DNA from: Athripsodes cinereus
Lineage: Eukaryota; Arthropoda; Insecta; Trichoptera; Leptoceridae
Direction: 5' to 3'
DNA: 64,000 bases
NCBI GenBank assembly: GCA_947579605.1
Contig: OX388305.1
Coordinates: 31,013,542 to 31,077,541 of the forward strand
Notes under the pieces: model-generated
Database searches by the model: none
Told to the model about the DNA's origin: nothing
The model's input: only the letters and a program-made list of their open reading frames with translations
Translations under genes and position numbers: made by a program
Shown: in pieces, positions 1 to 12,410 of the stretch
Numbering within the stretch: the first letter of the stretch is position 1
How the letters are laid out: each line of letters starts with the position of its first letter

Positions 1-703
1 GACATCGGAGATACAAATAAGCAATTAAAACTTAGCTATGGGCGATTTATTTTTAAATGGTATTTAAAAACCCTTGGGAGTTTTGTTTATTATTAATCGT
101 TCAATTTAATACATTCAAAAAGTAAATCTTTATTGTAATTAGATTTTTCAAAGATGTTTTAAAAAGTCATTGAAGGGCCATGAACATTACACACTTTGTT
201 TACTTACACTTAAATCTATATACCTATAATGTAATGGTTCAAAAATTGCTACTGCTGTAAATAAATAAAAAGATATGAATTTCATGGGATCGTTGTATTG
301 CCTTTCTCAAAAATAAATTTTGTTGAATTTTTTTTTCAAACAAATCATGAAAAGTAAAATTTTATTTACTATTTTTTGATTAACTTTCAGACATATTATA
401 ATCTAAATATACATGATACCATCTAAACTTTTTAATGAAATAATTTTTAAAATGAAAAACGATATAAATAGTTATTTCACTATTGACTTTATTTATTTTT
501 GCGAGCCGACTTTCAAGAGCTTCCGCTATCATCGTCAGGCAAAAGTAAAGTTTACTATGAACTTCCACCATGAACCGTCGGTCAATAAATTAAACTTTTT
601 TTAATGAAACTAGTTTCAATCGTTTTACCTACACTGTATTTAAATCACGTCAGTTGTTTATATTTATCAATATTTATATTTATTTTTATATATATATGTA
701 TAT
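1..703. other. AT-rich DNA without recognisable genes
   Basis: I see no coding signal. Short open frames on both strands at 380-604 overlap each other and match no family I know. Confidence 0.5.
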
Positions 704-971
704 ATTGTATGAGGTGAAGGTTTTACTCCATTTCACTGCGTACAGTCGGGCAGAGACTTGGCTCTTGCCTTTGCATGTGGGACGAGACATGGCCCGTCAC
801 CGGAATATGCAGATTGGATTTGCAGAATAGGTGTTGTGTTTCTGCATTGTGTATACATGTGCTTCTTCAGGACCATCTCGCAGAATGGCCGACACAACAT
901 TAAATCCAGTATGCGGGGAGTATCGCATATTATGAATGACTGTGTGATCAAATTTTCATCGGAAATGCATG

Positions 972-972
<1 letters not shown>
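704..972 (+). repeat. Dispersed repeat X, copy 1
   Basis: From GTGAAGGTTTTACTCCATTT to the AAATGCATGT end it matches the minus strand of 59187-59455. Both copies keep an open frame beginning LALAFACGTRHGPSPE and containing TISQNGRHN. The body is followed directly by a TA microsatellite. I cannot name the element. Confidence 0.7.

Positions 973-1034
<62 letters not shown>
973..1034. repeat. (TA)n microsatellite
   Basis: About 60 bp of alternating T and A. Open frames across it (poly-IY) are artefacts. Confidence 0.95.
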
Positions 1035-1037
<3 letters not shown>

Positions 1038-1119
1038 AAGTGATTTTTTATTCGTATAACATGGAATTTTTACACCTACGAAAGTGTTGATATGATGACA
1101 AAAATCTCAGGTTACCCAC

Positions 1120-1375
1120 ACACCCCTGTAGCCTAATGGTTCGAGTACTTGACTCGTAATACAGAGGTGATGGGTTCGAATCCCAGTAGGTGCGGTTGGT
1201 TGGATGAAGTCGCTTTTCAGCGATGAATGCAGTCACCCGCTCTGAAAAAGATTGATATGAGAGAAGCATAAGGGAGAAAAAGGTGGAATTGGTGAACGTT
1301 GCCATGGTATAAAGCGCTTAAGCCAGCCAAAGCCGATTCGTAAGCATCGGAACACCTAATACTCTCTTCTCTACC
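1120..1375 (+). repeat. SINE family 3, tRNA-derived head
   Basis: The head reads TAGCCTAATGGTTCGAGTAC with a B-box-like GGGTTCGAATCCC, as in a tRNA, but the acceptor stem does not pair well. The tail (GGTGAACGTTGCCATGGTAT, CCGATTCGTAAGCATCGG) is shared with the foldback at 37.5-37.9 kb and the fragment at 42.7 kb. It is a retroposon rather than a tRNA gene. Confidence 0.65.
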
Positions 1376-1462
1376 CTGCAAGTGATGCATAGATTGTGAT
1401 TTGGTTCATACCTATCGAAAAATACATATATATATATCAATAAGTCACAATATGTTTCACGT

Positions 1463-1696
1463 CGGCCGGTGTGGCGTGGAGGTAACGCTCTTGCCTTTGA
1501 GTCACGAGGTCCCGGGTTCGATTCCCGGCCAGGGCAAAGTGAAGAATGACCTTTTTCAAATTGTCCTGGGTCTGGGTGTTACATGTATATGTGTGTATCG
1601 TCGCGTTAGTACCCATAATACAAGATTCATCTTAGTTTGGGACTAGCTCGATCTGTGTGAGTTGTCTATGTATGTTATGTTATGTTATGTTATGTT
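1463..1696 (+). repeat. SINE family 2, tRNA-derived, near complete
   Basis: An A-box region (GTGGCGTGGAGG), a B box (GGTTCGATTCC), then the body GTCTGGGTGTTACATGTATA ... TCGTCGCGTTAGTACCCATA ... GGACTAGCTCGATCTGTGTG, ending in (TATGT)n. Other copies are at 35.8-36.6, 43.6, 31.7 and 54.2 kb. Confidence 0.85.
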
Positions 1697-2394
1697 TGTA
1701 ATTTATAATAAAATTTTATAATTATCCACACAAAGAAAGAAACAAGTGCATGTTTGTTGTATAATTTATTTCTTCATTGTAGTTTGCCGCTATCACGGTA
1801 TAATATTCTCATTCTACCAATCAACCTACTACCTACTGGTGCATATTATGATATTATTAGATAATATATAGGTGCATTGTAATTCTCTACAAGATGATCA
1901 CAATATCGGTGATGGTGAACAGAATTCACGAACAGAAATTCATCAGCCAGGCAGCATTCAATAATTCAATAAGTAACCATGGCGTTACGTGTCTTCGGCT
2001 ACTTCTAATGTTGGGTCTACCAAAGATCCTATATCTATATTCTCTCAGAATCTCTTAGATTATACCTTCTGCAGAAGACAATAGTTACCTACTAGTATTA
2101 AATATTATTGACATTGTAGCTGTGACGCAGTATTTTTTGCAAGCGTTTCTATGGGTAGATTATATGCACAAAGTCACAGTTTCATTTAATTTTCCATATA
2201 TACACGGGAACAAAAAAAGTATTCCAGTAGCTTGGAGCTGGTTAGAAAAATTAAGAGATACTTTCTGTTTGCATATGAAACAAAATGTTTACAAATATTA
2301 ATTTCTCTAACGGCATTTTGTAATTCACATTTCTTCATTTTTTTACATTACGGCAACACTTGTAAGTCCTAAGCCAAATAATTTATACCTTTTA
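1697..2394. other. AT-rich DNA, no feature seen
   Basis: No open frame above about 60 codons and no repeat that I recognise. Confidence 0.5.
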
Positions 2395-2467
2395 TTTTTA
2401 TTTTTTTTAAAAGATACATCTGGGTTTTGTTACAAACCCAAATACAACCTTATACACCTTTCACATG
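2395..2467 (-). repeat. SINE family 1, 3' fragment
   Basis: Only the tail half is present in reverse: an A/T-run, ATCTGGGTTTTGTTACAAAC, then AACCTTATACACCTTTCACA. Confidence 0.75.
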
Positions 2468-3590
2468 ACTACAATAAATAAGAATGTCAGACTACGTTAG
2501 TTTGATATATAATTGGAATGGAAACCTTTATCATAATTTCTACTGCTCAAACAAACACTTAAACAAATTAATACCAATTAGTTTCTCTTTCATAGCATAC
2601 CAATATGAAATCATAAAAAAAATCCTTTTCATTGGAATTCTTCTACTTATTTCGAAGAGATGAAAATAATTCAATAAAATAATTGTATAATATCTATACT
2701 TATTCCAAATAATTAATTCCCAATGTCCAAGTGTTCTCGAGAGGAATCGTGATTGTTGAGGATGATATCAAATCAATCGGTAGTATTAAATAATAATAAT
2801 AATCCATCGATACAAAATAATATATTGTAAAGTAATAAAATAGAATATGTATTATATCTGTCTATTCTTGTGATCGATAATATTCACAGTGGATACATAC
2901 TACACTACACATATAGGCAGACAATATTGTATTATAATTTATCCGAATGAGTCCCCGAGCTGAGTGCGGCAGAGTCTATCGTATATCTAATAATAAGCAT
3001 TTTGTATTATTCATTCCTTCATTAGCCTCTGCAACCGGTAGATCTGTCGTAGGCTTGGTGAATTTTTGACGTTTTCGCGAATATCCTAATCATTCTTTCA
3101 GTTCCCTCCATGGACTTCCTATCTATCGTGGAATACACTCATTATATATCACTATGCAGTTAAGGAGGTTAAAAGCGTAGAAGAAGTCAAATTCTCTTGA
3201 AATGTATGGAGCTCTCTGCTGAAAGAGGTCACACAATACACTTCACACAACTAATGACATAACATAAGATCGTAAATTGAAGGACCCACCGTCCACCCGG
3301 ATACCGCAGAAGTCTGGGGACTTCCATTTATCCGAAATACTACACTTAACAAATCTTGTCCACACCGAAGGTGCCATAGTGGGCAGCCTGAAGGGCTGGC
3401 CGGCCAAAATACCCCCGTGTGTGGAATCTTTTGACTACATTCCTTCGATGTCCCTCTATAGCCGAGAGAAGCAAACATATTAATAAAACATATATCTTTA
3501 CAAAATAAATTAAATAAACAAGTTTTCTTAACCTAGGTTACAAAATAAATAAAAAAAGATCGTAAAGAATGAAGTCTGTATAAATTACAA
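2468..3590. other. AT-rich DNA, no gene; GC-richer patch at 3255-3480
   Basis: The patch around 3280-3470 (CCACCGTCCACCCGGATACC ...) has overlapping open frames on both strands (68 and 75 codons). It probably derives from a repeat that I cannot identify. Confidence 0.4.
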
Positions 3591-3790
3591 CTACTACTAC
3601 TACAACTATACCATCACGGCATATCCCACAAGTGGGGTAGCCAGCAGATCAGCTGCATGTAAGAAACATGCAAACTGTCCTCTTCGTGCCAATATAAAAT
3701 CAAGACATTCAGGATGGGTGGCAAACCTCATCGCTGAATTTAAGATGCATAATATCTTAATTTTTTCGAACACCTGCCTTCTGCATTCAA
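3591..3790 (-). repeat. LINE tail with (TAG)n end, family T
   Basis: In reverse it reads GGTCTGCTGGCTACCCCACT, TGTGGGATATGCCGTGATGG, TATAG and then TAGTAG repeats. It is the C-terminal codons and 3' end of a LINE (compare the open frame at 17.8-18.0 kb ending CWLLHLWDMS). Other copies: 14.5, 17.8, 23.25, 34.3, 35.6 and 37.0 kb. Confidence 0.65.
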
Positions 3791-6632
3791 ATTGTCATTA
3801 TATTATACAATCGAATCAAATCGATGACCTACATGTTTAAATGCGTACAAGTGAAGGAATTTGAAGTTAATACTTATAATTTTTTTATTTATTTCAAGCT
3901 AGATTGATTCTAGCAAAATCATGAACATACTCCTATCACACATATCTCAATTGACTTGAACAAATAAGAACTAATCATTTTCAAACAATTCGCTCCTAGA
4001 TTTTTAACGAAAGTATTGATTTTCCCGATCGACCTACGAAAGATCTATCATGAGATCGAAATACGTGACAGTGTCTGCAATATTGTTTCTATGGTAGCCC
4101 CTTGTGTGAGATGGTAGCTGATAGATCTCCTTCCTGTATCATTATCTACACCTGAATTACTATTTCAAAATTACCGTTACTAATAAGTCTTAAAATAACA
4201 ATAATGCCTACACATAAAATAATATTACTACGACGTATGTACTTGTACTTATCTACTATTGTACTCGTATTTACCTACATTATATATTCTCTCAAACAAA
4301 TCATTACATTCATTCTTCATTTATTCTTTACTGTATATTGATTACAAACAATTACATAAAAGGTATACATTCAAGTTATATCATACATCAGTATACAGTA
4401 ATTCTTTGCCCACGGTAAGATCAACATGAAATATCAGACAGTGATTGATCAATCAATCTCCTTAAAATTTCTTCAATATGTTTAAATATACTATATGTTT
4501 TCAAAGATTTGCCTTACAAATTTTCAGCTAAATATTGGCGTTTTCACACATTTATTTTTCGTTTGAAAGCAAAAGGTAATTTTTCGATAAATCATTGGTG
4601 TTGTGAACCAAACATTTTCCATGAAATGAAAATATTTGTAAGCTTGTCATTTGTTTCCCCATTTATCATCGCTTCGTTGACAATTATTATATTTTAGAAT
4701 TGGAAATATAGTGGCAATAAATAGAATGTTGAGTGGATGTTAGAATTCAATGGGAGACAAGATTGAGACTAAAATAAGTAAAAAATGTGTAAAATAAAAT
4801 ACATTTGTGCATTTTCATTAATTATGTCTTTATTAAAATATTTATTGGTATTTACTTGCACATCTATGTAAAAAACCTCATTCTTCAGAATCCTATGTGG
4901 AAAACCTCATTCTTCACGCACTTTTTTTTATTAGAAATACATTATATTCATACAATAGATACGTACTACGATATTTTATTATATCTATCTCCCCATTCGG
5001 TTATCTTACTGCATATTCTTCGACAGAATCTTCATACACGTTGTAAAATCAATTATTATTTTCAATCACGCTATCGTATTACATTTTACTAACAACGCTG
5101 GTGCTTGGCAGTCATCCTGATGAATGTCTTTAGATTTAAATATCTACTTTTCAATATTCACCTGCTGGTTTCACAATGTTAATACCTGCTATATTTATTT
5201 AACACTATTTAAATTCGTTATTTCACAGTAGGTTATTCTTCTTCTTTCGTCAGTTTTTATCTTCAAAACACCTTTCTCTAGAGATAAAGAGTGGAAACAA
5301 GTATCCACCATTCAGAGAAATGTTGCTGAATCAACCTTCCAGAAATATAAAGTATTAACATAATTATGTAGAGATTTAAAATCGAATTACATACCATCAT
5401 AGTAAATGTTGAATGAAATGCAAAAACAATCTTCGTGTAACCAATAAGTAATGTGTTATAAAACACAATATGTTTTACGTACTACTTTATTGATATGAGT
5501 AAAAGAATAAAGAAAGGGTGGAGGAAGAGGTGGAGGATATAGGGGTGGTACGCGAGGGTTGAAATGATTTTGGTTTAATACCGTCGAGGATAATGGGAGA
5601 CGGCATTATCCTCTTGTTTATGCCTTTAATACGATTCGAATATCTTGTGTCTGATCCCAATCTACGAACAATACAGTATGCCGCAAGGAAAGGAGCGGGG
5701 TATAGATGAAAAAGAAGGGGAAAGGGGGGAATGTTTGTGATACCCCATACTCCATGTTTATCGTTTAGTATTCCAACATCTGCAAGCACATAAAATCATA
5801 ACTAATAAGGGTTGACTCCCATCTAGTTTTCATTCAACAAAATTTCATACAAAAAGTGAAAACTCCGTATCAATTATAGGTATTAAAATAAATAGGCTTA
5901 ACTGTGATCCAGTACAGATGATTTCAGATAGCTTTGTATTATCAGTTTCTATGTACACATAGGTATATAACTTATGGAAGATGCTCATATCATATCTTTG
6001 AACATTTAATTATTTTACTTTAGGAACATTACTATCAAGTACGTCTCAATGAATTACAATTCAATAGAAGCGGAAAGATACGAACGATAATGGAATTGTA
6101 AAATGTAAAGAGAAAATTATAAATAGGTTAATCAACTGACTTGATTGTAGGTTATATGTAGTGATATTTTTTTCAGATCATCGGTATTCAATAGGTAACA
6201 TCCTATAAAAGAAATGATATTCGTTACCAAGAAACAACATCGTCAAATTTTGTGCTTACCCTGTTGTATCAAATATGGTGTTGTGCAACGTATGTCGAAA
6301 TGAATAATACTGAAACTTATTCCTTATTCGACATTTCAAAAACACTTTTATAGCCTTAATACGACATATGAGGATATTGCACGGGACTAGAGTAAGTAAA
6401 GAGAGAATGCTAGTATAACAAACCAACCTATACAAGTAACCGAAATGGATATTAATATAATATTGTAGCCCATACAGGGATGTCCTGAGACTTGAGTTGA
6501 TCTACTTACATGCCGCTTGGCACAAAACTAAGCTTCTTTCTTGCATCTGGTATCCAACAGGCTCATTATATAAATGCAGTTATCTATATAGATACACAAT
6601 TATCTGCCTAATACATACATAAATCCATTTTC
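3791..6632. other. AT-rich intergenic DNA
   Basis: No supported gene. A 100-codon open frame at 5487-5789 (minus) has no signal peptide or motif I recognise, and its composition is that of the flanks. Confidence 0.45.
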
Positions 6633-6808
6633 ACACTGAGAAAAATACTAACGAATATTCACAACGAATTATTGGTACGGTAAATTTACCAACGACTTGT
6701 TTGCGATAGGTAAGTATTATAGATTCGTACTAATGAATCGTTTGTACTATCTCTGGTCCTAATTTGATAGTACGTACCAATGATCCGTTATGAGTATTTT
6801 TCTCAGTG
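6633..6808. mobile_element. Palindromic MITE, family P, deleted copy
   Basis: The ends CACTGAGAAAAATACT and AGTATTTTTCTCAGTG are inverted. The interior matches the right half of the larger copy at 8861-9119. Confidence 0.8.
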
Positions 6809-7721
6809 CACTTAAATTTCTTATGAGAACGTAAAAAGAAGTTTATAAATCGCAATAATTAAAATGGTTATTGGTACCTAAAATCATTTCAAGTAAATAT
6901 TTAGGCAATATTGTGAATTAAAAGTGAACAAAATATCCGAATATTAAGTAGAATAGGATTTTTTTGTAAATGTCTTGCCAGAATCGTTATCTTTGTATTG
7001 TATAGAACTCAAAATACTTTTTCAGAGTTGTATCAGGGTGCAGCCACTTTTATGAATTATAATAATAACTCAATTACCTTGTTCATCACAATTTATTTTT
7101 GAGATAGATGGTTTCGTTAGTACCTACGTGAGTGGATATTTGCGTATTATAAAATAGCAATACTTATTTCTATACATTTTCAGAAAAAAAATCCTTATTT
7201 TATACAAAATGTATTGTGTCACCTCTGTTTGATCCCAACATAATATTATTTGATTCAAATTGATTTGACGTGATTGTGTTATGTTGTTTGTGTTCACGTC
7301 AATATGAATATTAAGTCAAGTTGACGAACATGGGTACAGTTGTGTACATAGTTTACCCACATACATACCTACTACATACTAGTACAATAGTATTGTTTTT
7401 ATTCTATCAAAAACTTTTATTTTACCAATATCTCGACAACATGCTTCACATTCTGCTGCATAACAAGATATTTTCTTTTTTTATATTATTATAAAAGATT
7501 CATTTCTCAAACATTTGTATTGGATAGATATTTCAATGATTTGAGGATTTTCTCTAAAATATTAACTTAGCATTTACATATATCTATCTATCTATTACGT
7601 ATTTTCCTCTTTTCAATCGTTCTTCGTTCAACATTCTTTTAGAATATATGGCATATAGGGTGATTTTGTTATAATTTAGTCACATCTTCCAACAGTATTT
7701 CTGATGATATGAATATCATAA

Positions 7722-8223
7722 TTATATTAACAGTTAGATCTGAAAAATCGTCGGACTCACGACGATCAGAATATTGGGCAATTACGATTAGATATATTTA
7801 AAACGCTGCAGATTCATTGGCAGGAATACGTCGAAAACGAAGAAGTATTAACCAGGGTAGGCGAATAAAGGCAAGTCCTAAAAAAATCAGCCAACAACGA
7901 GCTAACTGTATTGGCCACAACATCAGGCACCCAGGACTGCTCATCACTATCGCGGAGGGTAGGACCGAAGGCACAAATGAGAGATGCTGACTAAGAGATG
8001 CTTATATGGACCAACTGAACAGGGACATGATCTGTGGCTCATACATTACGCAGAGCTGAAGAGACTGGCTGAGAATAGGGAGGAATGGAGAAGAAAATCC
8101 AAACTCGTTGCAGACCAATCCAATGGATTGTAATTCGTTATATATATTAACAGTTAGACCTGAAAAATCGTCGGACACACGACGGTCAGAAAATTGGGCT
8201 ATTACGATTAGATACATTTAAAA
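7722..8223 (+). repeat. LINE 3' fragment between 80-bp direct repeats
   Basis: 7722-7803 and 8142-8223 are direct repeats (ATATTAACAGTTAGAYCTGA, AAAATCGTCGGAC..., ATTACGATTAGATAYATTTA). Between them lie decayed C-terminal LINE codons (IGHNIRHPGLL, EGRTEG, then MDQLNRDM, ELKRLAENREEWR). Confidence 0.65.
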
Positions 8224-8860
8224 TATGATTCAACCAAGACCATAATAAATATCTCCAGTATCGAAGAGAATTCAGTTTTTATGCTGATACACGTATATGA
8301 TGATGAATTGTACAAATTACATTCATACAATTAATGTTACAGGTCTATAATTTTACTATCAACCATGTTTAAAAATAGGACATAAACTTTATGTCAAATA
8401 TTATTTACTAACACATGCTTCCAGGTATACATTTTAAGTCCTTACATCAAAGGCAAAACCGAATGATTAAATAGATTTTTGCAGACTTTCGCGGTCTTCA
8501 TTTTATAGATGTTGATGTTCGTTCGGGTTTATCGCATCTCGTTGATCTCTTTCCTTCGCTTTGACGTTTTGACTATACTGATGGAGTCATTATCATAATT
8601 ATAGGTATTTTTAATAATAACTCCATGAGTAGAGTCAAAACGTCAAGACGAAGGAGGGAGACCAACGATACGCAATAAACCCGGAAGAACATCAGCATCT
8701 ATGATTATGAAGAATGATTCTATTTGCAGATTATTTCCATCAAATTACGTAGGTATATATGTCAATCATTATGTTTTGCTTTACAGACTCATACAATAAT
8801 CAGTCATGCATAATTATAGCGTTACAATGTAATATAATTATTATACCTTCTTAGTATACA
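8224..8860. repeat. Foldback-like stretch around 8510-8710
   Basis: An imperfect inverted repeat joins 8505-8600 (GATGTTGATGTTCGTTCGGG..., GACGTTTTGACT) and 8632-8702 (AGTCAAAACGTCAAGACGAA..., AACATCAGCATCTATGATTA). The rest is plain AT-rich DNA. Confidence 0.55.
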
Positions 8861-9119
8861 CACTGAGAAAAATACTCAAAACGAATCATTGGTACGGGAC
8901 TATCAGATTAGGACAAGAGATCGTACAAACGATTCATTGGTATAAATCTATAATATTAACTCTTCGCAAACAAATCATTGGTAAATTTACCAACAACTTG
9001 TTTGCGAAGAGTTAATATTATAGATTCGTTCTAATGAATCGTTTGTACGATCTCTGGTCCTAATCTGATAGTACATACCAATGATTCGTTGTGAAATATC
9101 GTTAGTATTTTTCTCAGTG
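8861..9119. mobile_element. Palindromic MITE, family P, full copy
   Basis: Almost the whole 259 bp pairs with itself. The ends are CACTGAGAAAAATACT/AGTATTTTTCTCAGTG and the centre lies near GGTAAATTTACC. There is no coding capacity, so it depends on a transposase elsewhere. Confidence 0.85.
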
Positions 9120-11517
9120 CATATATTCCAACATCAGTATAACTTTGTTAGTGTAGAACAACATGATAAATGTCCATGGAAAGTTAGAAAAGATTGAGTG
9201 AATATTATAACCTGCATAAGTATATTATATTATGTTCGTAATATATGTAATATGTTATTTATTTATTTATAATGATAATACGTATATAAATCGTTATTAT
9301 AAACGTATCCATTCGTCTCTCTATCGACGCTTCCGCCCACCATTGTCTCTAACCACGCCTTCAAAGCTCATTACTAACACGCTATTATGCTACTAACAGC
9401 CACAAGTACAGCACATACAACTTCAGGCACTAACTATAATACTGCCATCAGTCTATCTATCACCTAACTAACTTACTAGATATAGTCGTTATAACTAATA
9501 ACATGCTATGCAGTTTGGCTATTTTTATGAAAACACATTATTTGATCCACTATACTGCCATCATCGCTTATATTCATTTAACACCTTCTAACTACAGAAA
9601 ACCGTTATAACGAATAGCATGCAATGCAGTTGTGCTATTTTTTTTTATCTACACCTATTGGTAACAACTTTTTGAAATGATAATCATAATTAGCAGTTTC
9701 TAATGACAGCCTATATTTTTATATTCCCATACTTCAAGCGGATTAAAGTGTATTTTACTAATGGTAACATAAAAATTACTATCATCCGTCTTTTTTTAAA
9801 TGTCAAAATTCGACGTTATGAAATGGACGTAGTCAAATATTTAAAAAGAGAGCCACATTAAAAGTTTGGAAAGAAAATTATAGAATGCTTATGAAATATA
9901 TAGATATTTGACAATATAGATGATGCCCTTGATGTCATGTTATGAGTGAAGGATGCTTTAAAATTTGCCAATACCTATACGTATTATTGCCTCAGTAATA
10001 CGTCTCTGAACACCTTACTTTGATCTACTATTGTTAATGTTGTGTGTATTTTTATATCGCATACGTTTCATTATTATTTGTGTTATTTTTTTCTTACTTT
10101 GTTCCTTCTTTATTTAGGTATTTTTCCTTAATAAATTTTCACATTTCCAAGAGAGAGTACAAGAAAATCATATAACGATGGTTTTGGCGAGCCGGTCTTT
10201 CAGTCTTCCCCAATGGCCCACCCGTAAGGACAAGTTTGGTTTGAATTGGAATCTACGACTCCTAGATACGTATTTGAGGTGAGTCTCTTTTCAATGTCCA
10301 TAAACACACGACACTATAAGCTTTTAAAAACGTTACCTATATTAAAATACACACTCGTGCGATACATATGCACAGTCGTTATAACCACCTCTACTAGATA
10401 CCAGCAACAACAAACACATAACTTGCATGTGTATAATACATATGTATTTCGTATGGAATCATTACACTCATTACACCAGTACTTACATAGAATGTATTGT
10501 AGATATGTAGTAGGTATATAATGGGCATGGCTATTGTCCATTGATTGGTCATGATACCTAGACTACCTAGCATCCTGTCTTTTAGAAACATTGTCTGTAT
10601 ATTACATAGGTATATAATTTTACTTAAATGTTTGATATATCAATACAAGTAGGTATATAAATGCATGTAGGAAAAGTGCCGAGAGTTGCAGAAAAAAATC
10701 ATTGTTTTCATTTTATTGACCCTACTCGCATAATCTTTTACATGTTAATCAAATAGTATAATAGACAACAAATATAAATAAGACGCCATCTGAAATATCT
10801 ACACCATCCCGTCACAAAATTTTCTTTGATCCAAAATACAAGTACCTACGTTAAATAATACAACATTCATATTACTATAATTCATCACTGAGGTATGAAC
10901 AATATAAGAAGAAGCCAATAAAACCGATATTGTAAAATAGAAAGAAAACTTTCATATTATGTAGTCAAATATTATTAGCTGAAAAACGACATGTCATCAA
11001 AAAGACATCATCAAATTAATGATAAAATAAATATGTAAGAGATTTTAAATTTGTATAGCAATGGTATACCTACAAGTCGATATTAATATTATTATTTAGA
11101 TAAAATAGGTACAGGTATATTATGTAGGCGCATTTATGTAAAATTGAAATGCAAAGCACACTCTGTCGTCTGATTAATCAGTTAATCGAAGCGTATCGCA
11201 CGTGAGGCGATGCTGTGTTATGGTAGGTACTCACTATAATATACCCAGTCAATACCTACTATCTGTACCTATTATTATTATAGTGGGTGGTGCGGTGTAG
11301 TGTGAATCCACGGGAAAATACCCGAAAATTCACAACACAATGAGACTTCAAAACTAGATTATTTACCTAACTCAACACATGCACTCAATATATAAAGTCA
11401 ACTACACAACCACCATTTTAGAGTATATTTTTTTCAGTTTCAAAAAAGGTGAAGCAGTAATTACTCAAATATTATAATAATTACTAGTTTATAGCTATAT
11501 TTTATATTTCTTCCATA
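9120..11517. other. AT-rich intergenic DNA
   Basis: No gene found. Overlapping open frames at 10246-10591 lie on both strands and look accidental. Confidence 0.45.
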
Positions 11518-11706
11518 TTTTTTTTTCTTTCTTTTTTTTAAAGAGATATATCTGGGTTTGTTTATAAACCCAAATACAACCTTATACACCTTTCACACTA
11601 AGCTAAAAGCTTGTGCCGTGAAAGGGGAGTTTGCCGGCACCTGGGATCGAACCACGGACCCCTTGTTCTGAAGGCCGAGACTCTACCTTCAGGCTACCGA
11701 CGAACT
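11518..11706 (-). repeat. SINE family 1
   Basis: Near-complete reverse copy: T-run, ATATATCTGGGTTTG, AACCTTATACACCTTTCACA, AAAGGGGAGTTTGCCGGCAC, the reverse B box GGGATCGAACC, ending ACCGACGAACT. Confidence 0.88.
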
Positions 11707-12118
11707 CTTTATTTATTTACACTTTATATTATTAGTGAACTAATGAATATTAATAGGCTTACAAGAATATAAAACTTTTTTTCCTTCGTTTTCGAGAGTG
11801 CTGTGAAGAGCAAGTATTTGTATTACAGCTTAATCAAATATTAAGCACATTATATGGGGTATGCCACCCATGCAAAATAACAGCTGTCTATTTAACTAGT
11901 CAATGGTTTAAAAACCATTCCATTTGCTGGGTCGATCTAATCTCAGTTCGGCTATATCTCTTTTAGGTCTCGTAACAGTGCTTTTTTATTATTATTATAA
12001 GGTAGAGCTGTCGATACCACGCCCAACCTAAAGGTTCAGGATTTTCTGGCAGGGATTTCTATTCCTTAGCTGGTTGTTTTGTGACCAGAGACTCGCGATT
12101 GCCCTACTTATATTATGA
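11707..12118. other. AT-rich spacer
   Basis: Nothing recognised except a moderately GC-rich patch at 11995-12110. Confidence 0.4.
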
Positions 12119-12410
12119 TTGCCCTACTTACAAAGATATGTTGTACAAAATTGCAAAAGAAAAAAACTAGGATTAGGACCACTTAGATCTTTGGAGGCTG
12201 TGGGAGAGGGCAGAAGACCGGTAGGCCGTCCTAGAAGAAGCTGGCAAGGGCATGTGTCAAACTTGTGTGTTGAAAGGCTTGGTTTGGAGTGGCCAGAGGT
12301 CCTGGAAGCAGCAGTGGACAGGGATCTCTGGAGGAAGTACCTAGGCGCAATAGGCCCCCGACCCAACTAGGACAAGGGGAAGAAGATGTATGTATGTATG
12401 TATGTAAAAA
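12119..12410 (+). repeat. LINE C-terminal fragment with (GTAT)n end
   Basis: The frame contains GRRPVGRPRRSWQGHV and DRDLWRKYLGAIGPRPN, then a stop and GTATGTATGTATGTATGTA. GRPR..W is the usual sequence near the end of jockey/RTE-type ORF2. The same 3' end lies in reverse at 44.1 kb. Confidence 0.75.

Noticed and set aside
758..1090. 110-codon ORF with poly-IY
   Set aside because: Half of it is a TA microsatellite and the rest is repeat X.
1123..1200. tRNA gene
   Set aside because: The B box is good but the acceptor stem fails to pair and the sequence continues into a repeated tail: a SINE.
1463..1540. tRNA gene
   Set aside because: A tRNA-like head of a SINE repeated at several places with the same body.
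5487..5789. 100-codon reverse ORF as a gene
   Set aside because: No motif, signal or repeat support, and its composition equals the flanks.
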